From Verrucomicrobiota bacterium (lineage in GTDB: Bacteria > Verrucomicrobiota > Verrucomicrobiia > Limisphaerales > UBA1100): a DNA stretch of 45,559 nucleotides. Positions within the stretch are counted from its first letter, which is position 1, and the number at the start of each line of letters is the position of its first letter. The DNA is taken from NCBI GenBank assembly GCA_030747505.1, contig JASLKQ010000018.1, forward strand, positions 1 to 45,559. Reading direction: 5' to 3'. A program made the position numbers and the translations under genes. This document shows positions 27,220-36,100 of the stretch, piece after piece. The notes beneath the pieces are model-generated. The model did no database searches. It was not told the DNA's origin and saw only the letters and a list, made by a program, of their open reading frames with translations.

Positions 27220-27300
27220 AGCAACAGCAAGAAACATAGGTGTAACGTTTCAGCCCTGTATTTAGCCATTTTTCATAGAAAAAAAACAATTCACACAAGA

Positions 27301-27309
27301 ATATTCACA
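27301..27309 (+). promoter_or_regulatory. DnaA-box-like site, one mismatch
   Basis: ATATTCACA, one mismatch from TTATTCACA, following the weaker CAATTCACA (27287-27295). A series of TTCAC motifs recurs in 27280-27340. Read with the other two sites this makes a cluster rather than a chance hit. Confidence 0.35.
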
Positions 27310-27430
27310 TCAAAATACAATTTGAAGATGTGATTTAGGTGAATAGACCTATTTTAAGTCTGTTTTTCAGCCAATGACTGTTGACAAGTCTTTCAAGGGT
27401 AATCTAAAGGCAATAATCGGAAGCAAAACG

Positions 27431-28324
27431 TTATTCGCCCCGGAACCCGTTGGGCATCTCTGCCCCCTTTTGAATCCATTCAATGAGCTTCGTCACTTCC
27501 TCAGCAGAAACCTGTCCTTTTCCCTTGGGAGGCATTACTTCCTCATGATCTTGGGGCAAAAGAATAACCCGAATCAAGGAACTCTTCGCGGGATCTCCGG
27601 GCACCAAGGCCGGTTCTTCACTCTCTCCACCTATCAGCAAAGATTCCCGATCATCAACTCTCAAATCCCCCTTATCTTTATCTGGCCCATGGCATTTAAC
27701 ACAACGTTCTTTGAGAATCGGCCAAACCTCACTCCATAAACGATTTTCCCCGCCATTAGCTCCTTTCTCGGCAGGAACATTTCTGGGCTCACCTTCCAGC
27801 CAGTTTTTGATCGGAGCGGGTGCATGCTTTAAAAAGAATTCCGTGCCGTGTGTCATCTTTCCCCCAGAGTGACCGACAAGAGGCAGCAACAATACAATTA
27901 CCGCAAGCAATCCCCGAAACCCGTTACGTAATCTTGCGCTTGACCTGTGGTGCTCCCATGTCAATAACCCCATCGCTACCACCGAAATCCACATAACCGC
28001 CAATCCATAGTTCTTGTGTGATTCCACAACCTGAACATTGTAGCCTCCATCCTGTTTCAGCAATATCCCCACAGCAACGGTCCCAAGCGTACTGGCTACC
28101 GCAACCTGCGTCATCCGATATATGATAAGCCTTAATTCTGCGCCTCTATTTCTGTGCCACACCACCTCCAAGGCAGCAACTACCAACATTAATATCATCG
28201 GGAAATGCAGAATAACCACGTGAAGTGGTCCCAAAAATAAACCCCATTTGAACTGAATTTGAGACGCCCATGAAAGCACGCAGCAAGCCACAAAAAATAA
28301 AGCTATAAATATCTTGTCTCTCAT
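27431..28324 (-). CDS. Membrane protein with C-terminal planctomycete-type cytochrome domain
   Basis: A 297-residue protein (starting at ATG 28324; an ATG at 28345 adds 7 residues). The N-terminal two thirds has four to five membrane segments in a DUF2231-like arrangement (LGPLHVVILHFPMILMLVVAALEVVW, then AVASTLGTVAVGILL and YGLAVMWISVVAMGLLTW). A soluble C-terminal domain of planctomycete cytochrome type follows, with one haem-binding motif CVKCH in LKERCVKCHGPDKDKGDLRVDD and the usual VMPPKGKGQVS motif. It is probably a membrane-bound electron carrier facing the periplasm. No close partner is obvious; the next gene (minus) is nrdA after 600 bp. Confidence 0.82.
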   Translation of the reverse strand: MRDKIFIALFFVACCVLSWASQIQFKWGLFLGPLHVVILHFPMILMLVVAALEVVWHRNRGAELRLIIYRMTQVAVASTLGTVAVGILLKQDGGYNVQVVESHKNYGLAVMWISVVAMGLLTWEHHRSSARLRNGFRGLLAVIVLLLPLVGHSGGKMTHGTEFFLKHAPAPIKNWLEGEPRNVPAEKGANGGENRLWSEVWPILKERCVKCHGPDKDKGDLRVDDRESLLIGGESEEPALVPGDPAKSSLIRVILLPQDHEEVMPPKGKGQVSAEEVTKLIEWIQKGAEMPNGFRGE

Positions 28325-28476
28325 AGAACCGGCCCATTTCTCCAACTCAGGTAAGAATCAGACTCCAACCCGCTCAAACTAATTCGAAACGAGTACTGTA
28401 ATAACAACTGACAAACAATACCCAATGTTAATCAATTATTGATGTCAAAAAACCGTAACTTTCTTACAATTCATTA

Positions 28477-29856
28477 ATGATGGCTTTCGCCTTGTTCCCC
28501 GGCGATTCTGCACTGTTACTGGCAATTCTGGTAATAGGGGCTTGGACGCTTCTAGGCAGAGTAACCGATGGCCTAAGAATGGGCATGCTGTTTATCGCCA
28601 CCTTCCTTTCTTGGCTCTTGGCCCCTCTGCTTGGAAACTGGATGCCAGCTTTTCTTTTGCCATCGGCTCCAATCTGGAGTGATTTAGGATTTGGAGCCAT
28701 TCCAGCCTTCGGACTCCTCATGCTTATCTTCAGTGTCGCAGCATATTTCTTAAATAAAAAAGTGACACTGAATCTTAAATACAAATGGGATATTGCAAAA
28801 CATGAAAAATGGGAAAATCTCAATGCCACGTTGGGCCCGACTTGTGGCGGTATACTGGGTGTTTGGTATTACCTGTTAATCGGTGGAGTTATCATGCCTT
28901 TTGGCTACTTCACGGCCAGCATCCAATCGGCCCAACCAGTAAATGACCCGTTGAGCTACCAACTCGGCGGACGTTTGTACCGTGATATGAGTTCATTGGG
29001 GCTAAACGGTGCCGCCCGCATTTTTGACCCCGCTCCTGCCAACTATTATCCAGCAGTCGACATAGCGGCATTAACCTACAATAACTTCAGCACCAACAAC
29101 TTGAAGCACATAAACCGTTTTCGTTCCCGTTTATTGGGTTATCCGGGGATGGTCGATGCAGCCTATAATCGACACATCATGGCCTTAACGCATATATGGA
29201 CTACCAATACTTTCTTTATGGGGCTCCACTCTCGCACCAACCTCACCCACCTCTTGACCCATCAGGGACTATACGCTGCGCGGAAAGATGACAACCTGAA
29301 GGCACAGCTTTCTCAGATGGATTTACATGATCTCACGCGGTTTCTCCAGAGCGGTAAATCACAGCAATATAATGTCGCCATCCTCAAGCAACAAGGCCGC
29401 GACCCGATTCTCGGTCGCTGGGAACTGGATCCAACCGACACCTTGCAACAGTTTAAGTCAAAATATCCCAAGATGGCCGAACGAAAGGAACGAGCTTTAT
29501 TGGATTATCTCGAAACAATCTCGGAACACTTAAGTCTCAGCTTTTCCGATGGTTACTGTTATCTCGAAGGCCGTGCTTTTCCTGAACGGGCCCTAGGGGT
29601 GCGGGTCGCAAACAATAATACCAATGGCTCCACTAACGATTTTATTCCCGACATACCTCCACTCAATTTAACCGCTTATTCATGGCTAATTAGCCATGGT
29701 TCCTGGGAAAAGAACCCTGCTGGAGCATATCTCACTCAATTTAAGTTAATGAAAGCAACGAGTCAGGTTTCCATTCAACTTTACCCAAGTCGCATCATGC
29801 TTACCTTGGAGTCATTCCGATCAGAGAAGTATGTTTTTAAACGGCAAAAACTTTGA
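28477..29856 (+). CDS. Membrane protein of unknown function, 459 residues
   Basis: I do not recognise this protein. Residues 1-160 hold about four to five hydrophobic segments (LLLAILVIGAWTLLGRVTDGLR, then GMLFIATFLSWLLAPLL and AFGLLMLIFSVAAYFL), with a CvpA-like flavour at the N-terminus. A large soluble part follows, with an aromatic-rich PANYYPAVDIAALTYNNFSTNN, and a domain around 310-360 starting ILGRWELDPTDTLQQFKSK that resembles lipocalin-like blocks seen in PVC proteins (weak). The gene starts ATG ATG; a short palindrome (28431-28443) lies about 35 bp upstream. The stop at 29856 lies 3 nt before the convergent prenyl synthase stop. Confidence 0.6.
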   Translation: MMAFALFPGDSALLLAILVIGAWTLLGRVTDGLRMGMLFIATFLSWLLAPLLGNWMPAFLLPSAPIWSDLGFGAIPAFGLLMLIFSVAAYFLNKKVTLNLKYKWDIAKHEKWENLNATLGPTCGGILGVWYYLLIGGVIMPFGYFTASIQSAQPVNDPLSYQLGGRLYRDMSSLGLNGAARIFDPAPANYYPAVDIAALTYNNFSTNNLKHINRFRSRLLGYPGMVDAAYNRHIMALTHIWTTNTFFMGLHSRTNLTHLLTHQGLYAARKDDNLKAQLSQMDLHDLTRFLQSGKSQQYNVAILKQQGRDPILGRWELDPTDTLQQFKSKYPKMAERKERALLDYLETISEHLSLSFSDGYCYLEGRAFPERALGVRVANNNTNGSTNDFIPDIPPLNLTAYSWLISHGSWEKNPAGAYLTQFKLMKATSQVSIQLYPSRIMLTLESFRSEKYVFKRQKL

Positions 29857-29859
29857 GCT

Positions 29860-30873
29860 TTAATCAGTCAGGGCTCCAAGTTGCCTCAGGAGGCAATCTG
29901 AAAGGCCGCGTAATGACTCAACCGCTGGCAATTCTACAACGCACGCATTTGCCTGTTGGATATAGTCCTCAACCACCTCACAACAAGAAGCTGGAATATG
30001 CTGCCCCAACAGTCTTTCACGAATGGTTCCAGCCTGCGCCTCGCCATCCTTTAACATGGCAAGCCAAGCCTTTCGCTCAATTTCATCAGCACGTTCGAGT
30101 GCGATGATGACCGGCAGGGTTGCTTTGCCGGTAATAAGATCTGTGCCCAGCGACTTGCCTGCATGGTTCTCCTCTCCAAAGACGTCCAAGCAATCATCAT
30201 AAATTTGGTAGGCGGTTCCCAGTTTCAATCCATAGTCACGAAGGGCCTGATGAATTTCAGGGTTTTCTGGCACGGCAAAACGAGCCCCCAATTCACAGGC
30301 TAAAGCAAAGAGTTCGGCAGTCTTCATTTGAACCAGTTCCAGATATTCCGTCCGACTCAATTCAAAATTCCCACGATGGAGGGTCTGGCGAATCTCTCCT
30401 GTACAAACAACCTTGGCTGATTGACTGACCAGTCGACACACTTCATTGGAAGGCAATTTTGCGGCCAGCTTCAGGGCCTCAGCAAAAAGACAGTCACCCG
30501 CCAACACAGACACCTTGTTCCCCCAGTGAGCTGCCAAGGTAGGTCGACTTCGGCGCACCTCAGCTCCATCTACAACATCGTCATGAACCAGAGTAGCAAG
30601 ATGAACCATCTCAATAATCACCGCGGCGTGCACATGTTTAGGGTTTAACCCTCCCGTAGCCCGCGCCCCTAAAGCCACCAAGGCAGGCCTCAGCTGTTTT
30701 CCCTGACTACCTAGGGCATACTGAATGAAGTTGGCTATTTGCGGATCAAAGCTTCTCACCTCCTCCTGCAGGCACCCAGAAACCTCGTCGAGAAAAGGCT
30801 GAATGGGATCACATAACTCTTGCCAGTTTCCTGGTGGAGCGAATTGAGCCGTTTGCGTCGCCATTGGGATCAT
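29860..30873 (-). CDS. Polyprenyl (trans-isoprenyl) diphosphate synthase
   Basis: A 337-residue all-alpha prenyltransferase. Both aspartate-rich motifs are present: HDDVVDGAEVRRSRPT (first DDxxD, about 97-112) and YQIYDDCLDVFG (second DDxxD, about 220-231), together with the GKQLRPALVAL block near the N-terminus. It condenses isopentenyl diphosphate to a long chain, as in octaprenyl or solanesyl synthases for quinone side chains. Chain length is not readable. Residues 1-3 (MIP) may not be native; a second ATG is at codon 4. It runs toward the 3' end of the membrane orphan. IspH (40317) is in the same pathway. Confidence 0.9.
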   Translation of the reverse strand: MIPMATQTAQFAPPGNWQELCDPIQPFLDEVSGCLQEEVRSFDPQIANFIQYALGSQGKQLRPALVALGARATGGLNPKHVHAAVIIEMVHLATLVHDDVVDGAEVRRSRPTLAAHWGNKVSVLAGDCLFAEALKLAAKLPSNEVCRLVSQSAKVVCTGEIRQTLHRGNFELSRTEYLELVQMKTAELFALACELGARFAVPENPEIHQALRDYGLKLGTAYQIYDDCLDVFGEENHAGKSLGTDLITGKATLPVIIALERADEIERKAWLAMLKDGEAQAGTIRERLLGQHIPASCCEVVEDYIQQANACVVELPAVESLRGLSDCLLRQLGALTD

Positions 30874-30895
30874 TATACCTAATTACAGATTTTAC

Positions 30896-31309
30896 TCAAA
30901 TCTTGGTTTTTCCGAGAAGCAGGATTCGTTTGAACTCGTCTACACGTAAGGGCATTACCGATAGTCGGCTTTGCTTAATAAGTGCAACCTCGGACAATTT
31001 TGGGTCAGCCTTGATTTGATCCAATGTCACCGGTTCAGTGATCGTCTTCAGAGGCTTCAAATCCACCACACTCCAGTCCCCCTCCTTGGCCGTAGGATCG
31101 GGATAGGCCTCAGTCGTCACTTTGGCTATGCCCACCACGGCTTTTTCACTTACGCTATGGTAATACAAAACCAAATCGCCCTCTCTCATCGCCCGCAAAT
31201 TGTTGCGCGCCTGATAATTACGCACACCGTCCCAATAGGTTCCCTTATCCTTCACAAACTGCGCCCACGAATACTTCTCAGGCTCCTGCTTCGCCAACCA
31301 ATATTGCAT
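30896..31309 (-). CDS. EVE-domain protein
   Basis: A 137-residue EVE-domain protein (PUA-like fold that binds modified bases in RNA or DNA). The start at ATG 31309 gives MQYWLAKQEPEKYSW, the usual family opening, and discards 17 upstream codons of the open frame. Also seen: YWDGVRNYQARNNLRAMREGDLVLYYHS and VVDLKPLKTITEPVTLDQIK. Function in bacteria is unclear; the fold is linked to recognition of modified nucleotides and to defence islands in some genomes, but no defence neighbour is here. Followed after 22 bp by the prenyl synthase. Confidence 0.9.
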   Translation of the reverse strand: MQYWLAKQEPEKYSWAQFVKDKGTYWDGVRNYQARNNLRAMREGDLVLYYHSVSEKAVVGIAKVTTEAYPDPTAKEGDWSVVDLKPLKTITEPVTLDQIKADPKLSEVALIKQSRLSVMPLRVDEFKRILLLGKTKI

Positions 31310-31388
31310 GGGATAAGATTGATACGATCTAGATGCCCGAGTCACGAAAACACTACTCACCTGACCTTACATCAGCTAAGTTCAACCC

Positions 31389-32087
31389 GTGACTGACATC
31401 GCCGAGAACCTAGCCCAAGTACAGCAACGGATCACTGCTGCCTGCAACAGAGCGGGTCGTTCACATGAGGAAGTACAATTGGTCGCGGTAGGTAAAAAAT
31501 TTACTGCTGAAGTCATCAGGGAAGCTGCTGATTGCGGCCTCACCCTATTTGGTGAGAATCGGGTACAGGAAGCCAAGGCAAAGATTCCCGATTGTCCGGG
31601 GCATTTGCGTTGGCACTTTATCGGTAATCTGCAGACCAATAAATGCCGTGATGCAATCATGCTCTTTGATATGCTTCACGCGGTGGATAGTCTGCCTTTG
31701 GCCGAAGAACTCAATAAACGCTGCAACCATGCCGCCAAGGTGATGCCGATTCTATTGGAAGTAAATGTGTCGGGCGAAGGAAGTAAACACGGTTTTACTC
31801 CTGAATCCGCTGTGGAATCAGTGGAGGCGTTTCCAAATTTCCCACAGCTCGAACTTCACGGCCTGATGACCATGGCTCCTTTCAGTCGCCAGCCGGAAAA
31901 TTCGAGGCCCTATTTCCAGAAGTTACGCGAAGTGAAGAGTACTTGCGAAGATAAACTGGGCGCACCTCTGCCTGAATTATCGATGGGCATGAGTGGAGAC
32001 TTTGAGGTCGCCATTGAGGAAGGAGCCACCCTCATCCGCCTCGGCACGACCCTCTTTGGAACACGTGCTCAGGCTAATAAGGATTAG
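31389..32087 (+). CDS. YggS-type PLP-binding protein
   Basis: A 232-residue YggS/PLPBP family protein, a PLP carrier or homeostasis factor with an alanine-racemase-like barrel. Lys in LVAVGKKF (about 29-36) binds PLP, and the phosphate-binding segments GENRVQEAKAK, LHAVDSLPLA, ELSMGMSGDFEVAIEEGATLIRLGTTLFG are as in the family. The start is GTG at 31389; there is no upstream ATG in frame. Divergent from the EVE protein over 79 bp. The adjacent 104-residue gene (32131) is probably co-transcribed. Confidence 0.9.
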   Translation: MTDIAENLAQVQQRITAACNRAGRSHEEVQLVAVGKKFTAEVIREAADCGLTLFGENRVQEAKAKIPDCPGHLRWHFIGNLQTNKCRDAIMLFDMLHAVDSLPLAEELNKRCNHAAKVMPILLEVNVSGEGSKHGFTPESAVESVEAFPNFPQLELHGLMTMAPFSRQPENSRPYFQKLREVKSTCEDKLGAPLPELSMGMSGDFEVAIEEGATLIRLGTTLFGTRAQANKD

Positions 32088-32130
32088 GAGTGCATTTTGG
32101 GAAATTTTATGTTCCGATTCCGATCATCCG

Positions 32131-32445
32131 ATGGATTTGACTCCCGACATGTTCACTGAAGAGATTAAGGCCGCGATTAAAGCCTTTGACCTTCACATTG
32201 TGTGCCTCGACAAATCACCAGAGGATTGTCAGGCATCACTGGAAAGTCTTCTGGCAAAATCCATTCGCACCTACGAAACACGCGGCGAAGGCATGCGCCA
32301 TGGTATCGCACTGGATAATCAGGTCACCATCATTCTAAGCCAGATCGATGATGAACCAAAACCCATGTGTGGCATATATTTCAACCTGCACTCCCCGTAC
32401 AAAAAGAAGCCACTCTCGTCTGTCCATGAACCGGCAGAACAGTAA
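32131..32445 (+). CDS. Small protein of unknown function, 104 residues
   Basis: A small soluble protein beginning MDLTPDMFTEEIKAAIKAFDLHIVCLDKSPED and continuing to ALDNQVTIILSQIDDEPKPMCGIYFNLHSPYKKK. I do not know its family. The open frame extends upstream into the YggS gene, but ATG 32131 gives a sensible N-terminus and lies 44 nt past the YggS stop, so a two-gene operon is likely. No signal peptide or membrane segment. It ends close to a terminator that serves the convergent lipoprotein. Confidence 0.55.
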   Translation: MDLTPDMFTEEIKAAIKAFDLHIVCLDKSPEDCQASLESLLAKSIRTYETRGEGMRHGIALDNQVTIILSQIDDEPKPMCGIYFNLHSPYKKKPLSSVHEPAEQ

Positions 32446-32472
32446 TTCCTTTCCTCCTCAAAAATAAAAAGA

Positions 32473-32496
32473 GCCCCAGAGATTACTCTCCGGGGC
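32473..32496 (-). terminator. Intrinsic terminator for the lipoprotein gene at 32514-32960
   Basis: Stem with arms 32473-32481 and 32486-32496 (GCCCC plus AGAG paired to CTCT plus GGGGC, 2-nt bulge, 4-nt loop). On the minus strand it is followed by a T-rich tract, the usual mark of a Rho-independent stop. It lies 18 bp past the stop of the minus-strand lipoprotein and 28 bp past the plus-strand gene, so it may act on both. Confidence 0.75.
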
Positions 32497-32513
32497 CCTT
32501 CTCCACCCATCCG

Positions 32514-32960
32514 TTACTCAGGGCGAACCGAATCGCCCTCACGGATGTCCCCCTTGTTGATATCAGCCACCAAAAAGGATTCATCAGTTTGTGCGGTAGT
32601 GAGAATTTCACCGACCTGCTGGTTTCCTCGGTAGACAAAATAGCGTTGTTCTGAAGGCGGCATTTGCGCCGTGAACACAAAATCCACCACGCAAAATCCC
32701 AATGCCTGATCCACCAGCATCACCTTGCCCTGACCGGTTTCAACCGTCTTTTTGACAACAGGTTTTGCAGGTGGAACATCACGATAACCTTGCCTAGGTA
32801 GAGACGGCTTTGGGGTCGTCTCTGCTTTTGGTTCGGAAGACGACCCACCTATACCCTTGATGCCTTTACATCCCAAAACGAAAATGCAGACACCAATAGC
32901 TACAAAAATATGGATGGCGAGTCTCCTTGGCACTCTCTCCGCACTCAGACTAGTCAGCAT
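32514..32960 (-). CDS. Lipoprotein of unknown function
   Basis: A 148-residue protein with a lipoprotein signal (IFVAIGVCIFVLGC, lipobox VLGC around residue 31), then a low-complexity proline/serine stretch (about 36-70) and a C-terminal beta-rich domain about 70 residues long: KVMLVDQALGFCVVDFVFTAQMPPSEQRYFVYRGNQQVGEI. The last part (VADINKGDIREGDSVRPE) resembles small SH3-like lipoproteins found in PVC bacteria, but no family can be assigned. Own terminator downstream. Divergent from the SNF2 gene across 160 bp. Confidence 0.72.
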   Translation of the reverse strand: MLTSLSAERVPRRLAIHIFVAIGVCIFVLGCKGIKGIGGSSSEPKAETTPKPSLPRQGYRDVPPAKPVVKKTVETGQGKVMLVDQALGFCVVDFVFTAQMPPSEQRYFVYRGNQQVGEILTTAQTDESFLVADINKGDIREGDSVRPE

Positions 32961-33120
32961 ACCCCCTTAATCAACACCTCTTTGTTCACTTTTTCCTTGT
33001 TTTCGTGAATAAAAGCAAAATTCAGGAGGCATTTTAGTGTATCCAAATAAAAATCTTTGGAGTTGACGGGTAAACGTTAGTTTGCGATGGATACCCTTTC
33101 CGTTTATTTTTTTGTGTAAA

Positions 33121-36100
33121 ATGCCTCGCGGTAAAAAAGGAACTCGAAAGCCATCCCCCAAGAGCGGGGCGGCAATAAAGTATGATGCCAACGCTTCGGC
33201 ATTGGATGATGCCTATGGTATGCTTGCTGAGTTACGTCGGGAACTTTCTGATACCCGGGAAGACAAGGATGAACGGGGAGACTTGCTCCAGATGTTCGCC
33301 AGTTGCAAGGATTCTCAAAGAGCGTGGCTTATTCTTGAAGATTACTTCAACAAATTAAAACTGAGCCGAAAGGACTTCCCTGGTGATGAATGGTGGGAGA
33401 ATGTTGCCGCTGCAAAGGGGAAGAAACGATTGGAAGCCCTTTCGATTGTTTTTCTCCGTGCCGGAAGACAAATGCCTGCCGAATTGGCCGAATTTGCGAA
33501 TCTCAAGCGGTTTAATGAAATTGAAAAATCAGAACGGGAACGTGCCATATACAAGGATTTGGAAAATTGGATGTTTCCACCTGCCCCGAATCATCTCGAT
33601 GCGCCTAGGGCGTCCATCCGCGCCATTGCCACCCCCAAACTGGAGGACCCCAATTCCGGCCTCCATTTACTGAAAATCGAATTTGTCATTCGCAGGCCAC
33701 GCACCGGTGACCGCAAAAAATCCTTGGCCAATTTAGTTGATCTTACTGTACGTGCGGCGCATGAAAGGGAGCTCTTCCCTCCTGAAGACTGGGAATTTAT
33801 CGAGTGGGTCACCGAACAATACGCAACCAAAGCTACAGATGACGGTCTCTACCTCTCTGACCAACAACTCCTGCAATGGCTTGCCCATTGGGGCTCAGAA
33901 TCGCGATTACAACCGGGTATCGACAAACCACAGTATAGTTTTCTTGGACAGTTGACCGAGTTGGTTCCCAATCCCCTCACCAACTCCGCCAAATCTACAC
34001 CTGTTCATCAGCTACACCTGCCCGATGGAACTAAAGTACCCATTCAGAAAGCGATATTCTTTACCGGTCGCCCAACCCTTGTTCTATGGAAGAACACCTT
34101 TTATTTTCTGCGTAACAGCCCATCGACCAAGCAGTTGGCCAGGTTGGTTGCCAACCCGCAGACAACCATCACACAAACCCCAGACTCCAAAAAAATCCAG
34201 AAGGGCGAAACCGAGCTTGCCTCCATCCGGGCCGTATCCACCCCTGAGCCAGAAGATACCGATTCAAGCCTCCATCTTCTGAAGGTCGAGTTTTTTGTCC
34301 ACTTTTCAAAATCCGCTGACGCCCAAAAGAAAACCGTCGCAAATCTCGCTGACCTCATCAAGAAGTCCGCGAGAGAGAAGAAACGTTTCTGTCCCGGCGA
34401 CTGGGAATTCATCGAGTGGGTCACTGAGAATTTTACCGCTGAAGCCGGCGATGATGACCTCTACCTCTCCGGTCAGCAACTCCTGCAATGGCTTGCCTAT
34501 TGGGGGGAGGAATCCCGCCTGCAACCCAGTGTTGATCAACTGCAGTACCGTTTCCTTGGCCAACTCACCGAGCTGTCCCCCTCCCTCCGCAACGGCACCG
34601 CCGAGCTTGCCTTCACCCATCAACTACGTCTGCCCGACGGCACCGAAGCACCCATGGGGGAGGCTGTTTTCTTCGCCTGCCGACCAACCCTCGTCCTGTG
34701 GAACAGCACCTTTTATTTCCTGCGCAACAGCCCGCCGGCAAAGCTGCTGACCAAATGGGTCGCCAACCCGCGCGCGCCCATTACCAAACTCAGCACCCGT
34801 TTTATCACCCATCTGCGTCGCATCCATGAAGGAGGGGATGTGGACTGGAGCAGCCTATGTGATTCACTCGAAGCCAAGCCTCGTTTTGTTTTTGAGTTAC
34901 ACGGGGATCGACTGGAATTACGTTTGCAAGCTAGGGCCAAGGATAGCAGCCAGTGGGAATGGACCGGCCACGAATGGAAATTGATCGTTACCGGTCGCCG
35001 TCAGCCTAAGCGTCCACAAGTTCTGGAAGATGAGCGACTTGAGCCAGCAGTCAATTGGTTGCGCCAACTTGACTGGTTTACCCCTGAACCTGGCCTTTGG
35101 ATTGGCGATGCAAATGAGAACTTCCTGCATGTACTGGCCAGTGTATGGGATGATCGTCCTGAGGACTCCGATTTTGTGGGCAATGATGCTTTCCAGCGTC
35201 TCTTTCTGAAACCCAAACGGCTCAAGCCCAAATTAATTGTCAAAGGCAGCGGCATTGACTGGTTGTCTGTCTCTGCAGAATGGGAAGAGGAGGGCCTCAA
35301 ACTTACCAAGAAGGATTTGGAAAGTCTGGCCCAAGCAACGGGTAGATTTGTTAAGCTGCCGAATAAAGGCTGGGTGGAGCTGGATGCCAAGGCAACACAA
35401 CAGGCACAGGAAACCATGGCGGACCTCGGGCTTGAAGGTCTTGAGCCAGGCACCCAAAAGATCGCCATGGAACAGGCTGCCCACCTGGAGGAAGAGTCCC
35501 TGTCGGTCTTTGGGGATAACAAGCAGGCTCAAAAGCTGCGTAACCGTATAGAAAGTTTTGAAGGAATTCCTTTAACCGGAATCCCCGATAATATTCAGGC
35601 AGAACTACGACCTTACCAACACGAAGGATTTAATTTTCTTTGCCACCTCAAAAGCATGCGGTTGGGGGGTATTTTGGCAGACGACATGGGGTTGGGTAAA
35701 ACACTGCAAACCCTGACTTACCTGTCTTGGCTGAAAAAACAAAAGAAGCGGGGTAAATCCAATCCTTCACTGGTAATCTGCCCTGCCTCAGTCATGCACA
35801 ACTGGCGTCGCGAAACAGAAAAGTTTACACCAGACATGTCCGTGCTGGTCCTGGAAAGCGGTTCAGCACGGCATCGAATGCGCAAGAAAATACCGGATCA
35901 TGACATCGTGGTGACCAATTACTCGCTACTGCGCCGTGACCTCGAGGATTTACAGACCTATAAATTTAACGCCATCGTGCTGGACGAAGCTCAGTTCATC
36001 AAGAACCCGGGAGCGCAGGTCACCCAATCGGTTAAACAACTCCAATGCAAGATTCGGCTGGCCTTGACCGGCACGCCGCTGGAAAACCGACTGCTCGACC

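Larger units (their letters stand above)
26831..27430. other. Long intergenic region upstream of nrdA, 600 bp
   Basis: No supported gene in 600 bp. It has two parts. 26885-27010 is GC-rich and contains three hairpins and the 15-nt motif shared with 11200-11214. 27060-27350 is AT-rich and contains two perfect DnaA-box-type nonamers, two single-mismatch ones and two NrdR-box-like palindromes. The two nearest genes are nrdA (minus) and a cytochrome-domain membrane protein (minus, ends 27431). So this is the promoter region of nrdAB and possibly more. Confidence 0.7.

Noticed and set aside
27059-27298. Minus-strand frame of 79 residues in the DnaA/NrdR-like region
   Set aside because: Cysteine- and phenylalanine-rich with no family pattern, in AT-rich DNA full of short regulatory motifs; unlikely to be a gene.
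34295-34750. Second-frame protein in the SNF2 repeat region (151 residues)
   Set aside because: A shadow of the SNF2 gene; Ser/Pro-rich with no pattern, and the repeats are explained in the real frame.
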